Assembly: GCA_013372555.1 (NCBI GenBank)
Contig: JAAPAX010000001.1
Span: forward strand, 4,030,001 to 4,094,000
Length of the DNA: 64,000 bases
Reading direction: 5' to 3'
Source of the DNA: Elsinoe arachidis
Lineage: Eukaryota > Ascomycota > Dothideomycetes > Myriangiales > Elsinoaceae
The stretch's first letter is position 1. Every line of letters begins with the position of its first letter. The notes beneath the pieces are model-generated. The model saw nothing but the letters and a program-made list of their open reading frames with translations. It had not been told where the DNA came from and did no database searches. Of this stretch, positions 33,378 to 45,006 are shown one piece after another. Made by a program: the position numbers and the translations under genes.

Positions 33378-34337
33378 CTATGCTTTCGTCTTCTTCAACG
33401 CCACCCCTCCATCCTCTCCATCATCAGACAACAACGTCTCATCCACATCCCTACTCCTCTTCAAACCCTTCATCTTCCTCGTCTGCATCGTCGCCAAATT
33501 CTGCTTACCCATATGAATCCTCCCCACCTTATCACCCACCAAATCCGTCTCAACATTCTTCCTACTCTTCTCCTCAGTCCCCCTCGGCTTCCTCATCGCC
33601 TGCATCCAAACCTCCTTATCCGCCTCCTTAACCCTCCCCACCCTGAAATCCACCCTGGGCCCCATCTCCTCCACCTCCACCCTCGGCAGCTTCTGCCCAC
33701 TCCTCTTCGTCTTAATCATATAACACCGCATCCTAATCATCGGCTTCCCCTTGCCCTCCTCCTGCTCTCCCACCGTGAAATGCACCAGATACTGCAGTCC
33801 CTCAACATCCACATTCCCCGTCTCCTCCCCGCGCATCAGATCCAACAACAAACTCCTCGCAAGCGTGTACTCGTTCTCCTCCGGACTCTCCCACAACGTC
33901 CCACTGAACCCCACCAGCGGCTTCAGCCCCGTCGCCGGCTTGGCCCCCTTGAACTGCCTCAACGTCCGCACCGAGTCAGGATCCACGAGCAACTCCAGCA
34001 TGTCCAGGACTTTATGGTCGAACATGCGGGCCAGCGTGAGGCAATGCGGCCGCTTCTTGGAGTGGCTGCCGTACACCACGAGGGAAGTGTCGTTTTTTTC
34101 AGAGAAGAATTCGAGAGAGCTGGCGTCTTCGAAGGGGTGGATGGCGTTTTTCTTGTCGAAGCGCAGGCAGAGCGGTTGTTTGAGCGACATCAGGTCGGTC
34201 ATGAGGAGTTGGAGGAGTTCGCTGCAGGTTGTGTAGCGCAGGAAGAGGGTTTGTTTGGCGTTTTCGCTGGTGAGGGGGGCGCGTTTTTCGAGGGCCCGCT
34301 TGGAGCGGGCGTTTTTGGGCTTGATGGTGCGGAGCAT
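33378..34337 (-). CDS. RPF2: Ribosome biogenesis protein Rpf2 (Brix domain)
   Basis: Nucleolar protein that with Rrs1 recruits the 5S RNP (5S rRNA, Rpl5, Rpl11) to pre-60S particles. Single exon, 319 aa. The start MLRTIKPKNARSKRALEKRAP and the Brix-domain sequence that follows (LMSLKQPLCLRFDKKN, HPFEDASSLEFFSEKND, VYGSHSKKRP, GFSGTLWE) are characteristic. The C-terminal tail is Lys/Arg-rich. The opposite strand also has a long frame through the gene, caused by its skewed composition. Tail-to-tail with MTD1 (90 bp apart); divergent from the ATP synthase subunit e gene. Confidence 0.96.
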   Translation of the reverse strand: MLRTIKPKNARSKRALEKRAPLTSENAKQTLFLRYTTCSELLQLLMTDLMSLKQPLCLRFDKKNAIHPFEDASSLEFFSEKNDTSLVVYGSHSKKRPHCLTLARMFDHKVLDMLELLVDPDSVRTLRQFKGAKPATGLKPLVGFSGTLWESPEENEYTLARSLLLDLMRGEETGNVDVEGLQYLVHFTVGEQEEGKGKPMIRMRCYMIKTKRSGQKLPRVEVEEMGPRVDFRVGRVKEADKEVWMQAMRKPRGTEEKSRKNVETDLVGDKVGRIHMGKQNLATMQTRKMKGLKRSRDVDETLLSDDGEDGGVALKKTKA

Positions 34338-34862
34338 CGTGAGAGCTGGTGTGGGTGTAGAGGGTGGTGAGAGGGAGGGTTGGTGGTGGGAGGTGTGAGC
34401 TTTGCGGTGGTGCGGGCAGGAAATTTTTGGAGGAGGTGGTTTAGCGTCGGAGATATCGGGGATAGATACTGTTCAGCATGGTCGAGTGCATGATGGAGGT
34501 AAAGGCTTCTCGGATCATGCAACTCAATGTTTGTGTATCAAACTTTTGTTAAGCAGTGAATAAGATCTCTGCTATATCTCCATGTTGGAAATTTTGTAGG
34601 TATCAATCGTGTATTGCTACACTTTCAACCGCCTCCCAAAATCCCATCGGGACATCTCGGCCGTTCTGCCAAGCCGGAGAGGAAGAGCTTCAACTTTTTC
34701 GGCTTCGCGAACTACCAGCCATACAGATTCAACAATTGCGACCCGCGAGAGCAACAACACTCGCTTCTGTACCCTATCACCGACCTCACGCCAGATTATC
34801 CAATCTCAAGCAGCAGCATTTGCGCTTGCGATTGACCCTCTCAACACCTCACATCCATCACA
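34338..34862. promoter_or_regulatory. Divergent promoter region, RPF2 / ATP synthase subunit e
   Basis: 525 bp between start codons, G-rich next to RPF2 and C/T-rich next to ATP21. No supported gene. Confidence 0.55.
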
Positions 34863-35455
34863 ATGGCGTCCACGGGGGTGAACGTACGTCTCTGTTTCCT
34901 TCGCAATGCGCAACCTTCTCTCTATCCCCTCTCTCTAGCACGCCCTTTCCCTCCCTTCTTCCATGTCTATCCTCTATCTGCTTCTTCAGACCTATCCCTT
35001 CCAGCCTCGCTCTGCATATATGTACTGATCGATAGAACAGGTCCTCCGCTGGTCCGCCCTCGCAACCGGCGTATTCTACGGCGCCTGGCACGCGTCCACC
35101 ATCCGCAGCGCCGACCGGATAGCCGCGGCCAAGCACGAGTACGAGCGGAAAGAAAAGTTGATCACGCAGGCGAAAGCGGAGTTTGCGAGGAAGAAGGCGC
35201 CCACGACTGCTGGTGGGGGATGTAAGTGTACCTCTATCACTCCAAATGTTTATACTCTGGGATTGCGTGGGTAGGACATGGAGGGGAAAGGACGGCAAAG
35301 GGGATGGTGGAAATGGGGACAATAGAAGATCTGGAGAGGAGAACGGAGATGAACGATTGTAAAGACAGAGGCTGACAATTACAGTGATCTCTGACCCGGA
35401 AGACCCCAAATTCGATCTGGAGGCGTTTTTGAAGGCAAAGGCGGCAGAGTCATAG
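34863..35455 (+). CDS. ATP21: Mitochondrial ATP synthase subunit e
   Basis: Small inner-membrane subunit needed for dimerisation of F1Fo ATP synthase and crista shape. Three exons: 34863-34883 (7 codons only), 35041-35221 and 35385-35455; 90 aa. The introns, 157 and 163 bp, are longer than others in the window. The joined product begins MASTGVNVLRWSALATGVFYG, the single membrane helix with the conserved glycine motif (GxxxG-like), then a coiled coil (AAKHEYERKEKLITQAKAEF) and a short acidic end. Because the exons are tiny the gene is easily missed. TIM11 is the older yeast name. Confidence 0.92.
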
Positions 35456-35849
35456 ATGCGCTAGCGGAAAGATACAGAATCGACAAGCAAGGCATATGGA
35501 CCAGTGGGAAAGAAGCGCCAGCGTGAAGAGGCTTGCACAGCTCAAGACGCAGCTTGGGAGGACAGATCCCACCGGCCTAGACAACATTTCTCAAATGTAC
35601 GATAGCTGCGAGAATACACATCGCAGCACTCCATGTCATGCTACCCCGAGTCCTGCCGTGCCACTTCGCTTAAGAGAAAAAATGCGACGATCGGAAATAT
35701 TTCGTATGCATACACAACATGTCTTGAGATTTCCATATCAACAGTATCGTCGAGTCGAGTCTTTTCGTCACAGTACACGTCGTACAGTCTACGCCAAAGT
35801 GAAGCCGATCGTAGCCCGTCTATCCTACACCACCCATCCCAAATGTACT
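35456..35849. other. Convergent intergenic region, ATP21 / DNM1
   Basis: 394 bp of 3' flanks. Short frames only; nothing recognised. Confidence 0.5.
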
Positions 35850-38411
35850 CTACAGTACCTCGCCCACGATCTTCGCCGCCTCCTTGTACGTCCTCAACAA
35901 CTTCTCGCACTTTTCTCTCTCGCTCTTGATCGCGTCGTCTTCGTAGAGTAGCTCCTGGAAGAGGTCCTCTTTGTATAGCTCGCTTACTAGCCGGTTCTGC
36001 ACGACATCTTTGCTGTGATTCACGAGCAGGTGCATCACTGCTTTTGGCACCTGGTCGGCGATGGTCTCGCGGACAATGTTGAAGTATGAGCTGATCAGGC
36101 GGCGAATGAGTTCGGTCTCGAGAGCTTCTCGTTCTGTAAGTGCTGGAGCGTCGGACTCGAGGGGCTGGGAAAAAGTCAGTCTTTGTGTGGCGATAGAGCA
36201 TTTCCGATCGCTTACGAAGCCATCTCCGCCCGGCACAATGTCCAATTCTTCCGGCGGTTCGCTGAAGCTCTGTTTTCGTGTGTCGCCTCGCCGTATGCTG
36301 GCCGCAAAACTAGGCTCGATGTTTTGGCTTACGTGCCTATGCTGTTGTGGTTGCAGTGCACTATCACGGCTCGGCAGAGGTCCAGCACTGGTTTGCGGTC
36401 CATCTTTGCCGAAGAAATAGTTGAGGAAACTGTCCTTTGTACCATTTGCGGCTGCTGATGTCCCCAGACGTTGTGGCGATCCAGATCTGTTCCCGTTTGC
36501 GAGACTGCCCGACCTGACGGCAGGCGACATGCTTCTTGATGCTTTTGCTACGTGGTGGCGAATTTGTAGCGTGCTAGCCTTCTCACCATGGGTGTCAAGT
36601 TCGTCCTCTTCGGCAATGTCGTTAGCGCCATCTCCATTGATACCATTGAGCTCCTTTTGTCGTCGCCTCTCCCGCTTCTTGCGTTCTTCTGCGAGGAGCA
36701 GCTTCTTTTGTCGTTCTTCCTTATCGGAAATTACAGAAGACATGGCGGCAGCTGCACCGAGAAAATTCGGATGATTTGTATTGATGTAGGCACGTTGGAT
36801 CGCGATGAGAGATTCGACGTATGACGAAGCCGGACCAAGTCGTTCTCGGAGAAGGTCTGACACTACTTCGATCAACTTGCCTTGAAGCTTGGGATATCGT
36901 GAAAGCTCGGTCGATCCGCATGTGTGGCCAATCTTGATGAGCTCCTCGTACACCAGCTCGACACATCGTTGTGAAGGAATCTCAAGAAGCTTGATTTGTG
37001 GTTTGACAAGAAGATCGAATGCGAGCTCAGGTACGAAAAGTGACGGGCGCGGTCCAGTCGAGTTGCGGATTGCCGTTCGGATGTCCTGGACCGAGAGATT
37101 CATGGTGGGGTCGATTGTCTCCAGGCTGTTACCGAAGACTGAGTTGAAGATGTAGTAGATCCTGGCACCACCACAAAGCTCTTTCGTGGAGATTTCGGAT
37201 GATGTACCGTCGATCGAGGAAATGAAAGAAGAAGCGAAACGCGTCATGAGCTGGAGCACGAGCGAGCCACGGTGTTCTTTCCCGGTGAAAGCTGCATCTC
37301 CGTAGCTCGCCAGCTCTTGTTGCGTCTGACCCATCAACGTGTTCAGCCGTGCTTTGATGTCAGGAAGTCGCTCTCGGATATGTCCCATGAGTGTCGTGTT
37401 CAGAGTCCTTGCGAGATATTGGGTTCCGCAGCGATTTGACATGTTCCGATATGCTTGGTGCATCTTGAAGAAATTACGCTCTGCTGCAAGGGCTTCTGAC
37501 AACGACTTGTTGCCTTGGATGTCTTGTTGTGACCGGTTCACGACACCAATAAAACCAAGCTTCAGAGGGTACACTCTTCCCGACAGAATGTCAAGAGCAT
37601 TTGTCCCATGGTCCATCAAATCCAACTTTGTAAGTACACCGATCGTCCTCTTGCCCATGGGGTCCACGTGCCGTGCAAGTTTTAGTGCCTCGGAGTTGAC
37701 GAGGTCCACGTTGGCCGGGGATACTGCGAGAATGATCGAGTTCGGTTTGGCGATATACTCTGTGATGAGATTGCGGGTCTGTCTCTCAATGTCGGTGGGC
37801 TGATCACCAATGGGGACCTGTAGCTGTCAGGGCCGTGTCTCTCAGTTCGGCATTTCACCCTTACCTTTGTGAGACCTGGTAGATCCACCAGTGTCAAGCT
37901 CAGAACGTGTGATGAGTAAATCTTGAGGTTGATAGGTTGTCTGTTGATGCCCTTGTTCGATCCAGCGATGCGACTTGTCTCGTTCTCGATCTCCCGCTTG
38001 ACCTCGCTGAAATCATACCATCTCCTGCTGGGAACGTGGTTGAACTCTGCCCACTCATCTTGACCCGCTACACTCGCTGGTGTGTGCGGAACATGTACTT
38101 CGTCATTCTCGGGCTTGTCGCTGCGATTGCTGGGTATGTTGATGAGTTGAAGGATCAGAGGTCGCCGGGTAACGATGCCGCTGCCACGAGGCAGAAAGTC
38201 CCTTCCTACGATGTTCTCGAGTACTGATGATTTGCCTGAGGATTGCGAGCCAACTACGACCTATAATGGGTGTTAGTGCCTGGTTATTCATGAAGCATGA
38301 GAGAGGGCGCACAATCTGCGGCAGGTCCAAGGAATCATTGCCAATCGTGTTGAAGACCAGATCTTGGAGCTTGTTGACAGTCCCCAAAAGATCTTCTCCG
38401 AGTGCTGCCAT
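35850..38411 (-). CDS. DNM1: Dynamin-related GTPase Dnm1 (mitochondrial fission)
   Basis: Assembles on mitochondria and peroxisomes and drives division. Four exons on the minus strand: 38411-38313, 38260-37865, 37817-36216 and 36164-35850; 803 aa. GTPase domain: P-loop GSQSSGKS at about 37-44, DLPG and TKLD motifs, and RPLILQLINIP. Middle domain and C-terminal GED follow. The Lys/Arg then Ser-rich insert about 525-690 fits Dnm1/Drp1 insert B and argues against Vps1, as do the start MAALGEDLLGTVNKLQDLVF and VPIGDQPTDIERQTRNLI. Introns are 52, 47 and 51 bp. The last (36165-36215, GTAAGC/CAG) is stop-free and 3n long, so a naive frame reads through it. Divergent from the isochorismatase-like gene. 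Confidence 0.94.
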
Positions 38412-39496
38412 GATGGTAGTGAGCTTTGAAAGCTCTACAGCTTTCCTTCGGCCTGTGACAACTTTTTCGCCCGTCTGCCAAGTTTGAAGCTATGCTTTGA
38501 TGCCTACCCGAGCCACCATTAATTTCGTCCAGACAGTCTTGAGGGTGCCTGCAGATACGACGGCCGTTCGCGAGCCTTGTGAGAGCTCTGCACGAGTTCC
38601 GTGATTGAACACCTGATGAGATGCACAAATGTCTTGGGTTGAGGGGTCGGTTGTGCACATGTGCAGGTTTGTTGTTTGGACAGGTCGGGCTTGGCGAACT
38701 GCTCCCCTTCCGTCACTGGCACCGCGAGAACAGTAAGCCGGGATTTTCCCGCCCGGGCTCGCGTGTCACAGGCCGAGGAGACGCGCCTTTCCTGTTTGCG
38801 TTGGCTCCCCAGGGGCCAAGGGGGGCTCTTCACATGTTCTGGCGTCAGTCGGTCACGCAATTGGTAGCACCTCGCGCTATAAAGACGCAGGGTCGGGGCG
38901 ACCATTTGTGTTCCTGACAGTCCTGGAATCCTCGTTGTGTACCGTCAGATGTGTTATTTGTCGCATCGCAGGCTCGTCTCTGATGTGCAGGCAATCACAT
39001 GAAAATCAGCCCTGTTCGACCGAGACGCGATATCAGCTCTCAGCCATGTGTCAGGTTTCCTTATCGCAGGGTCGTGATCAAGACCCCTGGGACAGCGCTA
39101 TCGGGAAGGTAAGTGGTATCAAGGGCGAGGCTCTCAACTTCCGCAGGCCACACATTTCCTTTGCGTTCCGACATACACTTGCTTCTCTTCATCATCGTCG
39201 CACAAAGTCCAAACAGGTTACAAATCTTGATCAACTCGACTTTCTTTGACCATTTCACGAATCGCGGCTGCACGTGGCACTCCAGGCTTTCTTTATCACC
39301 CCGCTCCTCCTCAGCGCAATCAGCCCACCCGCCCACCAAATTTTCCAGGCGTTAAGCACGCGACACATTTCCAAATTTACAACATCTTCAAAGAAGCGAT
39401 ATCCACGGCGTCAGTCACCAGCAGGACTTTGCGCGACACATTCACCGTCAAGCAGACTCCATCACACCACTCCGCGGCCTTTTCCAGGCCGCTTTC
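38412..39496. promoter_or_regulatory. Divergent promoter region, DNM1 / isochorismatase-like gene
   Basis: About 1.1 kb between start codons, with several short frames on both strands and no domain. The 39246-39496 part is C-rich and is probably leader for the hydrolase gene. Confidence 0.5.
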
Positions 39497-40375
39497 ATGG
39501 CCCCATCCGCTGTCGAAGTCGAACATATCAACCACCTCGTCCGCGATTTTAATCCTGTCGCCGTCGAGCACAACCTCGACGATCACGTTGCTTTCGGCGG
39601 CGACGACCAATGGTACTACCATGTCCCTTCTAAGCGCTTCGATCTGTCCCGCGGTAGCAAGCGGAAGCTCATCATCGACGCTGATGATGGCATCCGCAAC
39701 CACCGAGGTGTCATGATTGATCCTGCGCAATCTGTCCTGGTCATCATCGACATGCAGAACTACTTCATCCACCCCAAATACCGCGAGCACGCTGGTGGTA
39801 TCGCCGCTATCGATCCCTTGAAGAAGGTCATCAAAAGATGCAGGGAGCAAGGGATACAATTGGCCTGGGTCAACTGGGGCATTACCGACTACGATCTCAA
39901 GGTCATGCCGGCAGCGGTACAGCGAGGTTTCAATCGCGCATTGGTCGCAGATAAGGGCCACGGCTGGCACGTTGGTCTGGGTGCGCCTCTCCCAGGCGAC
40001 GAAGGAAGGTGCTTGTTCAAAGGGACCTGGAACGCCGACATTTACGAACCGCTCAAGGATATTATGACTCCCGAGGATGTCTGTTTCGACAAGGCGCGTA
40101 TGAGCGGATTGTGGAGCCCAGAGCTGGAAATGCACAAGTGGTTGAGGGAGAGCGGGAAGAAGACCCTTCTCTTCGCAGGCGTCAACACTGACCAGTGTCT
40201 TCTTGGCACGCTCACCGATGCTTACAACTGGGGATGGGATTGTGTACTTATCGGCGACTGCGCGGCAACTATGACCAGCCCTGAGGCGCAAGCGGTATGC
40301 GACTACAACATCGCTACCAACATGGGTTTCGTGACCGACAGCAAGGCATTCTGTGAAGCCGAGGTCATTGGCTGA
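39497..40375 (+). CDS. Isochorismatase-like cysteine hydrolase
   Basis: Single exon, 292 aa. Member of the isochorismatase/nicotinamidase superfamily; the catalytic triad is visible as D85 (VIIDMQNYF), K175 (LFKGTWNA) and C234 (GVNTDQCL), and the cis-peptide neighbourhood before the Cys is present. The first 70 residues form an N-terminal extension before the core. No signal peptide, so probably cytosolic. The actual substrate (isochorismate, nicotinamide, N-carbamoyl compounds or other) cannot be deduced. A 347-codon frame on the opposite strand covers the whole gene and is a shadow. Confidence 0.9.
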   Translation: MAPSAVEVEHINHLVRDFNPVAVEHNLDDHVAFGGDDQWYYHVPSKRFDLSRGSKRKLIIDADDGIRNHRGVMIDPAQSVLVIIDMQNYFIHPKYREHAGGIAAIDPLKKVIKRCREQGIQLAWVNWGITDYDLKVMPAAVQRGFNRALVADKGHGWHVGLGAPLPGDEGRCLFKGTWNADIYEPLKDIMTPEDVCFDKARMSGLWSPELEMHKWLRESGKKTLLFAGVNTDQCLLGTLTDAYNWGWDCVLIGDCAATMTSPEAQAVCDYNIATNMGFVTDSKAFCEAEVIG

Positions 40376-43358
40376 ACTCTCACAATTAACGCGATCAAGC
40401 CCGCCCAAGCACCAAGTCAACCCACCTCACTTGCTTTGCTTTCGATCCTAGCACCAAGAGCATAGATACCCACGTCTTCCCGGCTCGACGCCATGGCTCG
40501 CGATTGCTATTTTCCTTACTTCGGTCACGGACGGTCACGGCAGAGACGAGAAATGCACGGCGTTCGGACGGATGGCAGAGCCCACTGGCTCAGACAGTCA
40601 GATAGATGATAGAATGCATTCGATTGTTCTCAGAGGGTACCCTACGGGGGCCTGTACTATCCCTTCCACCTGCCTGCTATGTGAACTTGTGGTGAGGAGG
40701 TAAGTTGACAACATAGGTAAACTCTCTGTCTAGACTGGAAAGGTGAGACTGCTTGGCCCGTGGCTGTGTGGCAGGACCAAGGATATACGCAATCTTTAGG
40801 CGTCCCTGCTCGAGGAAGTTGCCATCCCAATGGACCCCAGACATGGCTGTAGCGAGCCGTGGGGCACTGCCAGTGAATCTGAGCGGCACGCCCTGCAAGT
40901 ACGACAAGGAGCCAAACATGGCTCAACACGTCACCGAACCCCCAACCTACCATGTAGTTCGTGGTATCCTGACAGAACAACCTGAAGCATGACAGTCACA
41001 TCATGACCACTTACTCGGACCTTGACCTACTTGCAGTAGCCGACGAGAGGCATGCAAGCCTACTTGTCGTCGCTGCATACTTCCAGGTGGCATGTATAGC
41101 CTGCAAAGCACACACCCGCTCGCAAGCTCGTGACACATGCGTGGCAAGCTCCCGGCTGTCCCGCGAACGCCGACGTGGGTGGCTACGAAGAGGCGTCTGG
41201 TTTGTCAAACGTGCGATCGGGGAACGAGAGAATTGGTTCTCGGGTTATGCTTCGAACGATGTGGCGGGGAAGCGGTCTGGACTACCTCGGAGTGCATCGG
41301 ATGGTGGGCAGGTAGGTGTGGGAATAAGGTGTGTCTCAAGCTGAATGGGAATTGGGAGACAAATGCGATCAGGATGGAGTTGCGAGATCTACTTCTGAGG
41401 TGCAGGCGTCAGGTGAGCGAGTGTGTCGTGGGGCAAACGGTTGTGGTCTTGGGGTAGGTTTACTGTGGTGTTTGCTCCTGCCTGATTTGTCCCGGCGTGA
41501 GGTCCGCTGGATGAGTGCTTGTCCGCAATTGGGGCGGTCTAGATTTGTGAGTCTGGATTCACCTGTGCTAATCAGAGCTGCGAATGCCGCTTCATGAAGA
41601 CCAAACAATGGACCCTGCTGGACATTATGATGAAGAGTTGACCTCGCAGATCGTACCGTCACCGCTGGTTTTCCAAACCGCACGCAATGAAGATGAAGGA
41701 TTAAAATGATCAAAGGGGGATGATGCTGCCGGATGAGGACCCAGGACTCCAGGAGTCGATCATAGGGTGCGGGCCGAAAAGTGTTGATCCACAGGATCGG
41801 TACTGGGCGGGATCGCAGGATCCGCACATCGACTGTTTGGTAGGATGAAGTCCATTCAACCCCGCTTCTACCATACTGCTCGCAACTGATGAGTCTTGCA
41901 ATGATCATTGGCGATTCTGACTTTCCTTCGAAGGTGTTGATGAAGGCGTTGCGGCTCACAGTCCGGGTCTGAACACCACCAGGAATTCATACTTTCCCGT
42001 TGCCCTTCTGTATCGACGGATACGTGGTTGTTTCCTCCTGCACTGAGCGGAGGCTTGCTGAAGAACGCCGAGCCATGTCGTAAAGGACAATACGGGTGCC
42101 CAGCGGGTGCGACAGAAAGGTGAGCTGGCTAACATTCCTGCAAAGATGCTTTGTGCTGAGCAACGACATCGTTGAAAGAGCTGCTGATCCGTTTCATCTC
42201 TATTTGCTTGACAGCGGGAGTATCTGCCATCAGAACGGTTGTCTAGAGGCATATCCAGCACGGCACAAAGTGAGCTGAATGGAACTGAATCGTGCTACAT
42301 TCTGATACTGAAAATGGATATCTACTGCCACTTGTGGAAAGTGGTCCGAGAGATCAGCTCGGCTCCGATAAGACTCGCATGAGATTGGCTCATGGCGAGA
42401 ATGACTATGGCGTTTGCCTGTCATGGAAGAGTAGGGCCTTGAAGTAAAGCTATATGCAGGCCCGGGATGTCTTCTAGCAGATGTCAAAGACATGCAGTGA
42501 TGAATGAGGTCGAGAAGAGAGATCGGCATCGCTCCACATTTGCACGCTGCCGAAATTGGCTAGGCCGAATGAGGTAATTGACCGCAATGTTGCCGAAGTC
42601 ATCAATCTTTGGGCCATGGATGGTCGTCCTGCTAAGTCTGCTTTTTTGATTTCTCATTCAACACATTTCCGATGCATTCTGCATTCAGACGAGATTCTTC
42701 GCCCAGCATGTTGGCTCTCGGCACTGAAGCTGAACATCTGCTGGCTGCGATCCAAGATGGATCTGGCCCCTTGGACGCCTCTCGATAGTCGACCGTTGGA
42801 AATTAACGATCACTCTTCAAACACATCGATGCCGTTGTGCCCACAACACCTTTTCAGCATTCGTTCGCAGCTCTACCGCTCGCAATTAGACCAGTCTGGC
42901 AGTGACACACTCGAGTCAGACAGCTCTTGGTCTCAATAGCTTTGAGATCTGCTGCTCGATATGTAAGTGAAACGCAATGCATCATCAATAGCTTGCGACA
43001 GGTCTTGCTTGCCACGGCTTGCGAATCGCTTTGTCAACAATGAGTATTCGCAGCTTCATGTCCGCGGAAGAAATGCATACAACTATGGCGCTCACAGTAT
43101 TACCATCTTTGGAAGAACTTCAACAACCATATCTCGTTGGCCGACCATCCACCACCGTTGGAATCTCATAGCATATTTGAAATAGGCATCGCCGTGGCCA
43201 TTGCGTTGCGCTGTCCAGAGTCGCCGCTCACGCCGTTGAGACCGTTACCAAGGCAAGTCTGTTTTGGTCAGAGCTCTGCGTTGCTGTTCATTATTGAAGA
43301 AAAGGATCACTGCTGCCCCTGAACGCGCGGTCCACAACACTAACAAGATCGTGCATTC
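40376..43358. other. 3-kb gene-poor interval
   Basis: Neither strand has a frame with a recognisable domain or good splice continuity. Composition is normal, not RIP-like. A cysteine-rich frame near 41137-41457 and frames at 41369-41959 (-) and 42556-42939 (+) are unsupported. The interval may hold long leaders, a non-coding transcript or a decayed gene. Confidence 0.45.
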
Positions 43359-44663
43359 ATGTTCGACTCTACCAGCGTGACGACAATAGTCGCTAGTGAA
43401 CCTCCACAAATTCCGCCTGGCAGAAAAGGTTCAGTATTCGGAGCCATGTTCGACAACTTCAAGTTTGGCTCGGGCAGGAAAGAGGAGGATGAGCACTCCA
43501 GGTCCAGCATGGGATCGGTGGATGAGAAGGCGAGCAAGCAGGGAAATCACAAAGTCGGAGAGCAAGAGGTGACCAGTCCTTTCAGTATCAACGAGACCAG
43601 ACCACTCGAAGAGCCAAAGCGGTCACTGTCTGTTGCCATTGCAGACGTCTTCCGTCGGCCCTCGGAGGCTTCGTCCAAATCACGCAGCTCTTCGCCACAA
43701 CGAAAGGCCTCCACAGCATCAAGCGGTGCTCGCAAGCTCAGCTTCTTCGCATCCTCCAACCCAGATCCAGACAACGACGTTCCACGAAACGCTTCTATCC
43801 ACTCCCACCACAGCGCAACCCAGAACAACGAATCTGCCGACCTCACCCGCAAAGGCTCCTACGTACCCAGAAACGCCACAAACTCTTTCCTGAAGAGCGC
43901 CTCCGGCCTCACACTGGAAGAGCGAGCCAAGCGTGTCGAAGAAGTCAACGAAGCCAAACGCGGCCAATCCATCTCCGGCGCCGCCGCCTCGCGCAAAGCC
44001 TCCCTCGCCCTCTCCGACACCAGCGAAGCCAGCGCCGTCTCCTCCGGCCGCCGCCCCTCCGGCATGATGCCCAACAACGTCGCGGCACGCTACATGCGCA
44101 CCGCCTCGACGTCCGACGACAAAGACGCTCCCCAAACCGGCAGCCGCCGCCGCTCGTCCCGCCAAAACTCCAACGGCGAAAACAACGTCAAAGCCGTCAG
44201 CCTCGCGCCCGAACAGTACCAACAATGGCAAACCTCCGTCTCCAAATCCCGCGTCGGCTCCTTCACCAAACCCGGCGAAACCCTGGGCGCGCACCGCATG
44301 CAATCCCTCGGCGGCATCGCCAACATCGCCGAAACCGCCGACGAGCCAGAAGACGAAGGCCCGACGTCCCGCTCCAACTCCCACACTCAGTCCGCGCCCA
44401 CGTTCGCCATCACCCCCGCCTCGCCGCCCGGCACGGTGCGCTCCAAGAGGGGGATGAACATCGATACGGACGCGGCGAATGAGGACAAGAGGGCGTTGAT
44501 GAATAAGATTGATAGTGCGTTTATGGGCGATGCGGTGTCGCCACGCAATATGACTTTTGGGGTGAAGATTACGGCCACGACGGGGAGGGCGAGTGCCGCG
44601 CAGAGTCCGGAGGAGAATGAGACGTTGGAGAAGTTGGGGTTTAGGGGGGCGATTCCGACGTAG
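43359..44663 (+). CDS. Ser-rich disordered protein of unknown function
   Basis: Single exon, 434 aa. Conserved-looking ends (KGSVFGAMFDNFKFG near the start; NKIDSAFMGDAVSPRNMTFGVKI and ENETLEKLGFRGA near the end) flank a long Ser/Arg/Asn-rich region with many RKAS/RRPS-type sites that could be kinase targets. No domain recognised. A 5' exon upstream is possible. Coding DNA is very C-rich from about 43740 to 44420 and switches to G-rich for the last 240 bases, producing a long false frame on the opposite strand. Confidence 0.75.
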   Translation: MFDSTSVTTIVASEPPQIPPGRKGSVFGAMFDNFKFGSGRKEEDEHSRSSMGSVDEKASKQGNHKVGEQEVTSPFSINETRPLEEPKRSLSVAIADVFRRPSEASSKSRSSSPQRKASTASSGARKLSFFASSNPDPDNDVPRNASIHSHHSATQNNESADLTRKGSYVPRNATNSFLKSASGLTLEERAKRVEEVNEAKRGQSISGAAASRKASLALSDTSEASAVSSGRRPSGMMPNNVAARYMRTASTSDDKDAPQTGSRRRSSRQNSNGENNVKAVSLAPEQYQQWQTSVSKSRVGSFTKPGETLGAHRMQSLGGIANIAETADEPEDEGPTSRSNSHTQSAPTFAITPASPPGTVRSKRGMNIDTDAANEDKRALMNKIDSAFMGDAVSPRNMTFGVKITATTGRASAAQSPEENETLEKLGFRGAIPT

Positions 44664-45006
44664 GGTGACTAGGAGGAGAGGCAGGAGGGGGGTGCATGGC
44701 ATTGGTGTTCTGGTTTGGGGTGGGTTGGGTTGATGGGGAGAAGGGTTGTGTGGGAAGGACGGGTGTTTCTTTCGATACCTGTACTTTTAGAGACTGGCTA
44801 CTACTACATACGTTTAGAGAATCTTAGTCGTAATGGCAATGAGGATTGGGTCGTATTAACTTCGTTCCTTCGTCTATATGCTTGATCAATCATGTGTGCT
44901 GTGTGCTGTACTGTCTCGCCACTCGTGCTGTATACCCGAGTCGCTTGCTAACATCCAGTATTCGTAATCCATCTTGTCCATCCCTAGCGGTCCATCATAG
45001 TCTTCA
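44664..45006. other. Convergent intergenic region
   Basis: 343 bp of 3' flanks between convergent genes. G-rich on the left, then mixed. Nothing recognised. Confidence 0.5.

Noticed and set aside
33513..34370. 285-codon plus-strand frame over RPF2
   Set aside because: His/Leu/Pro/Arg composition without domain; antisense of a clear Brix-domain gene.
35850..38411. Identification as Vps1 instead of Dnm1
   Set aside because: The N-terminal sequence, the long insert B and the length of 803 aa fit Dnm1; Vps1 is about 700 aa and has a different insert.
39377..40420. 347-codon minus-strand frame covering the isochorismatase-like gene
   Set aside because: It is the antisense of a gene with a full catalytic triad and has no domain of its own; codon bias in the sense gene leaves the antisense frame open.
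41137..41457. Cysteine-rich plus-strand frame, possible small effector
   Set aside because: No signal peptide, cysteines not regularly spaced, and the frame overlaps other equally good frames; kept only as a note in the gene-poor interval.
43719..44702. 327-codon minus-strand frame, Gly/Val/Ala-rich
   Set aside because: Shadow of the C-rich part of the plus-strand gene 43359-44663; no domain, composition artefact.
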